A stretch of 6,949 nt of DNA, from positions 1-6,949 of the forward strand of contig JAEWKB010000216.1 of NCBI GenBank assembly GCA_023386255.1. Reading direction: 5' to 3'. This DNA comes from Bacteroidota bacterium (GTDB lineage: Bacteria > Bacteroidota > Bacteroidia > Flavobacteriales > Flavobacteriaceae). Position numbers and translations under genes: made by a program. Of the stretch, positions 5,482 through 6,949 are shown in pieces. Position 1 is the stretch's first letter. Every line of letters begins with the position of its first letter. A model generated the notes under the pieces. That model saw nothing but the letters and a program-made list of their open reading frames with translations. It made no database searches and had not been told where the DNA came from.

Positions 5482-6949
5482 GTGAAAATATTAGACCGAT
5501 ATATCCTGACCTCGTTCATCAAGACGTTTTCAACAGTATTCATAATCCTGTTCTTTATTTTTATTTTGCAGGGTATATGGCTATTTATTGCCGAGCTTGC
5601 AGGTAAAGACCTTAACGCCTGGCTTGTAGCTAAGTTCCTCCTCTTCTACTCCCCTACAATGGTGCCGCTGGTACTGCCGCTTTCAGTATTGCTGGCTTCT
5701 ATAATGACATTTGGCAGCTTTTCTGAAAATTATGAATTTGCCGCAATGAAAGCTTCGGGCATTTCCTTGAGCAGGGCCATGAAAGGGTTAACCATCTTTA
5801 TAATTGGTTTAAGTATTGTAGCTTTTATCTTCGCTAATAACGTTATTCCGCAGGCACAATATGAATTTACCAATTTAAGGAGGAGCATTTTACAACGTAA
5901 GCCTGCCATGGCCATTGCCGAAGGGCAGTTTAACTCTATCGGCCCTAACTTCAATATCAAAGTAGATAAAAAAGCCGGAGAAAACGGTGAAAAGCTTGAG
6001 GGTGTTACCATACACAAACGCGCTGCAAATCCTATTAACACCACAATTATAAGAGCCAAAAGAGGTTTACTTAACAGCAGCGAGTCTTCTAATTTATTGA
6101 AGCTTGAACTTTTTGATGGTTATTATTATGAAGATGTAAAAGCAAACAAGCCTGAAGATGCCGAAAAGATGCCTTTTGCCAAGAGCAGCTTCTCTAAGCA
6201 GATAATGAATATAGACCTTACTGAGCTTAATCCTACTGAAGACAATGATGACAAGATAACTACCAATACAATGCTTACGGTTGGGCAGCTTAATTTTACA
6301 ATAGATTCGTTAGAGAATAATTACGTAAAAGATGCCACCACAACCGCCGATAACCTTGCGCTACGTACAAATGTTGTATTGGCACCCATGCCTAAAGAAG
6401 TGGGTGTTCCGGCTACGCCCGCAGCAGCAAAGGGTGATGGCAATGTCCCCGCAAATTTATTAGGCCTTATTAAAAATTCTGCTGAGAAAGAAAAAGTGCT
6501 CCAAACTGCGCTAAACAATGTTACAAGTGGCGATTTTTCTATAAAATCGGGCAAGATGGAGCTTGAAGGCAAAATAAAAAACATCAACAGCCACTGGCTT
6601 GCATTATATGATAAATTTGTTATAGCCTACGCCTGCCTGCTCATGTTTTTTATAGGGGCACCATTGGGGGCTATAATCCGTAAAGGTGGTATTGGCCTAC
6701 CAATTGTATTTGCAGTGCTTATTTTTATAACCTTCCACTTCATAAATACCTTTGGTAAGAAAGTGGCGCAGGAAAACGGTATGGCGCCTTTTATGGGAGC
6801 CTGGCTTTCGGCATTTGTGCTTACCCCGCTTGCAGTACTGTTTACCTACCGTGCTACCAATGTTATGGGCGTTTCTATTAATTTTGACTGGATAACTGTG
6901 CCATTCAAAAGGTTTTTCATTAAATCTACATCAGAAACTTCGCTTAAAC
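5482..6949 (+). CDS. LptF/LptG-family permease (YjgP/YjgQ), runs to window end
   Basis: At least 489 residues from a GTG start, with no stop before the window ends. LptF and LptG are the membrane subunits of the ABC transporter that, with ATPase LptB, extracts lipopolysaccharide from the inner membrane. The start is set by the family N-terminus (V/M)KILDRYILTSFIKTF; no in-frame ATG precedes it, and it lies 7 bp after the lolA stop. Probable membrane segments lie near residues 12-33, 50-75 and 103-123, then a periplasmic beta-rich domain (about 125-370), then segments near 375-398, 402-422 and 437-457: the 3+3 layout of the family. Typical motifs are SENYEFAAMKASGIS and FFIGAPLGAIIRKGG. It exceeds the roughly 360 residues of E. 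coli LptF/LptG mainly through the larger periplasmic domain, which includes a Pro/Ala/Gly-rich stretch near 299-326. The last visible residues, SETSLK, are a polar tail, so the stop is probably close. F and G cannot be told apart here. Confidence 0.93.
   Translation, partial: MKILDRYILTSFIKTFSTVFIILFFIFILQGIWLFIAELAGKDLNAWLVAKFLLFYSPTMVPLVLPLSVLLASIMTFGSFSENYEFAAMKASGISLSRAMKGLTIFIIGLSIVAFIFANNVIPQAQYEFTNLRRSILQRKPAMAIAEGQFNSIGPNFNIKVDKKAGENGEKLEGVTIHKRAANPINTTIIRAKRGLLNSSESSNLLKLELFDGYYYEDVKANKPEDAEKMPFAKSSFSKQIMNIDLTELNPTEDNDDKITTNTMLTVGQLNFTIDSLENNYVKDATTTADNLALRTNVVLAPMPKEVGVPATPAAAKGDGNVPANLLGLIKNSAEKEKVLQTALNNVTSGDFSIKSGKMELEGKIKNINSHWLALYDKFVIAYACLLMFFIGAPLGAIIRKGGIGLPIVFAVLIFITFHFINTFGKKVAQENGMAPFMGAWLSAFVLTPLAVLFTYRATNVMGVSINFDWITVPFKRFFIKSTSETSLK

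Noticed and set aside
5730..6059. 109-codon minus-strand open frame inside the LptFG gene
   Set aside because: It is antisense to a strongly supported coding region and has no domain or start context of its own; its hydrophobic look mirrors the sense-strand gene.

Overview
The window looks like a chromosomal segment of a Bacteroidota, most likely a Flavobacterium-like member of the Flavobacteriaceae. The grounds are the protein families and their wording (the AraC-type regulator, the flavobacterial FtsK/LolA/LptFG set), AT-rich leaders without Shine-Dalgarno sequences, and a TAnnTTTG-type -7 promoter element ahead of tpx. All six supported genes with a complete start, plus one gene cut at the left edge, lie on the + strand. 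I see no tRNA, rRNA, CRISPR array, insertion sequence or prophage material. No gene-free stretch exceeds 140 bases.

Left part (1-1348), probable metal-handling module: the 3' end of an AraC-family regulator, a 138-bp intergenic region with a 20-bp near-perfect dyad and a second inverted repeat, then a membrane protein that joins an N-terminal heavy-metal-associated (HMA) domain (GMTCDGC) to a MauE/DoxX-like membrane domain carrying a C-terminal CxC. The cut end of the regulator looks like the last strand of an HMA-like fold, so the pair may be a metal sensor plus a metal-trafficking membrane protein. Which metal is not shown by the sequence.

Middle (1349-2285): tpx, an atypical 2-Cys thiol peroxidase with its own likely promoter, followed 9 bp later by a small DgkA-type lipid kinase.

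Right part (2330-6949), envelope and division cluster: ftsK (DNA translocase), a LolA-type periplasmic lipoprotein carrier that overlaps or abuts the ftsK stop, and, 7 bp after that, a GTG-started LptF/LptG-family permease that stays open to the end of the window. Tight spacing suggests co-transcription of ftsK-lolA-lptFG. The last gene is invisible to searches requiring an ATG start and an internal stop.

Most of this is conserved core genome. The least explained parts are the regulatory dyads and the HMA-MauE fusion on the left.
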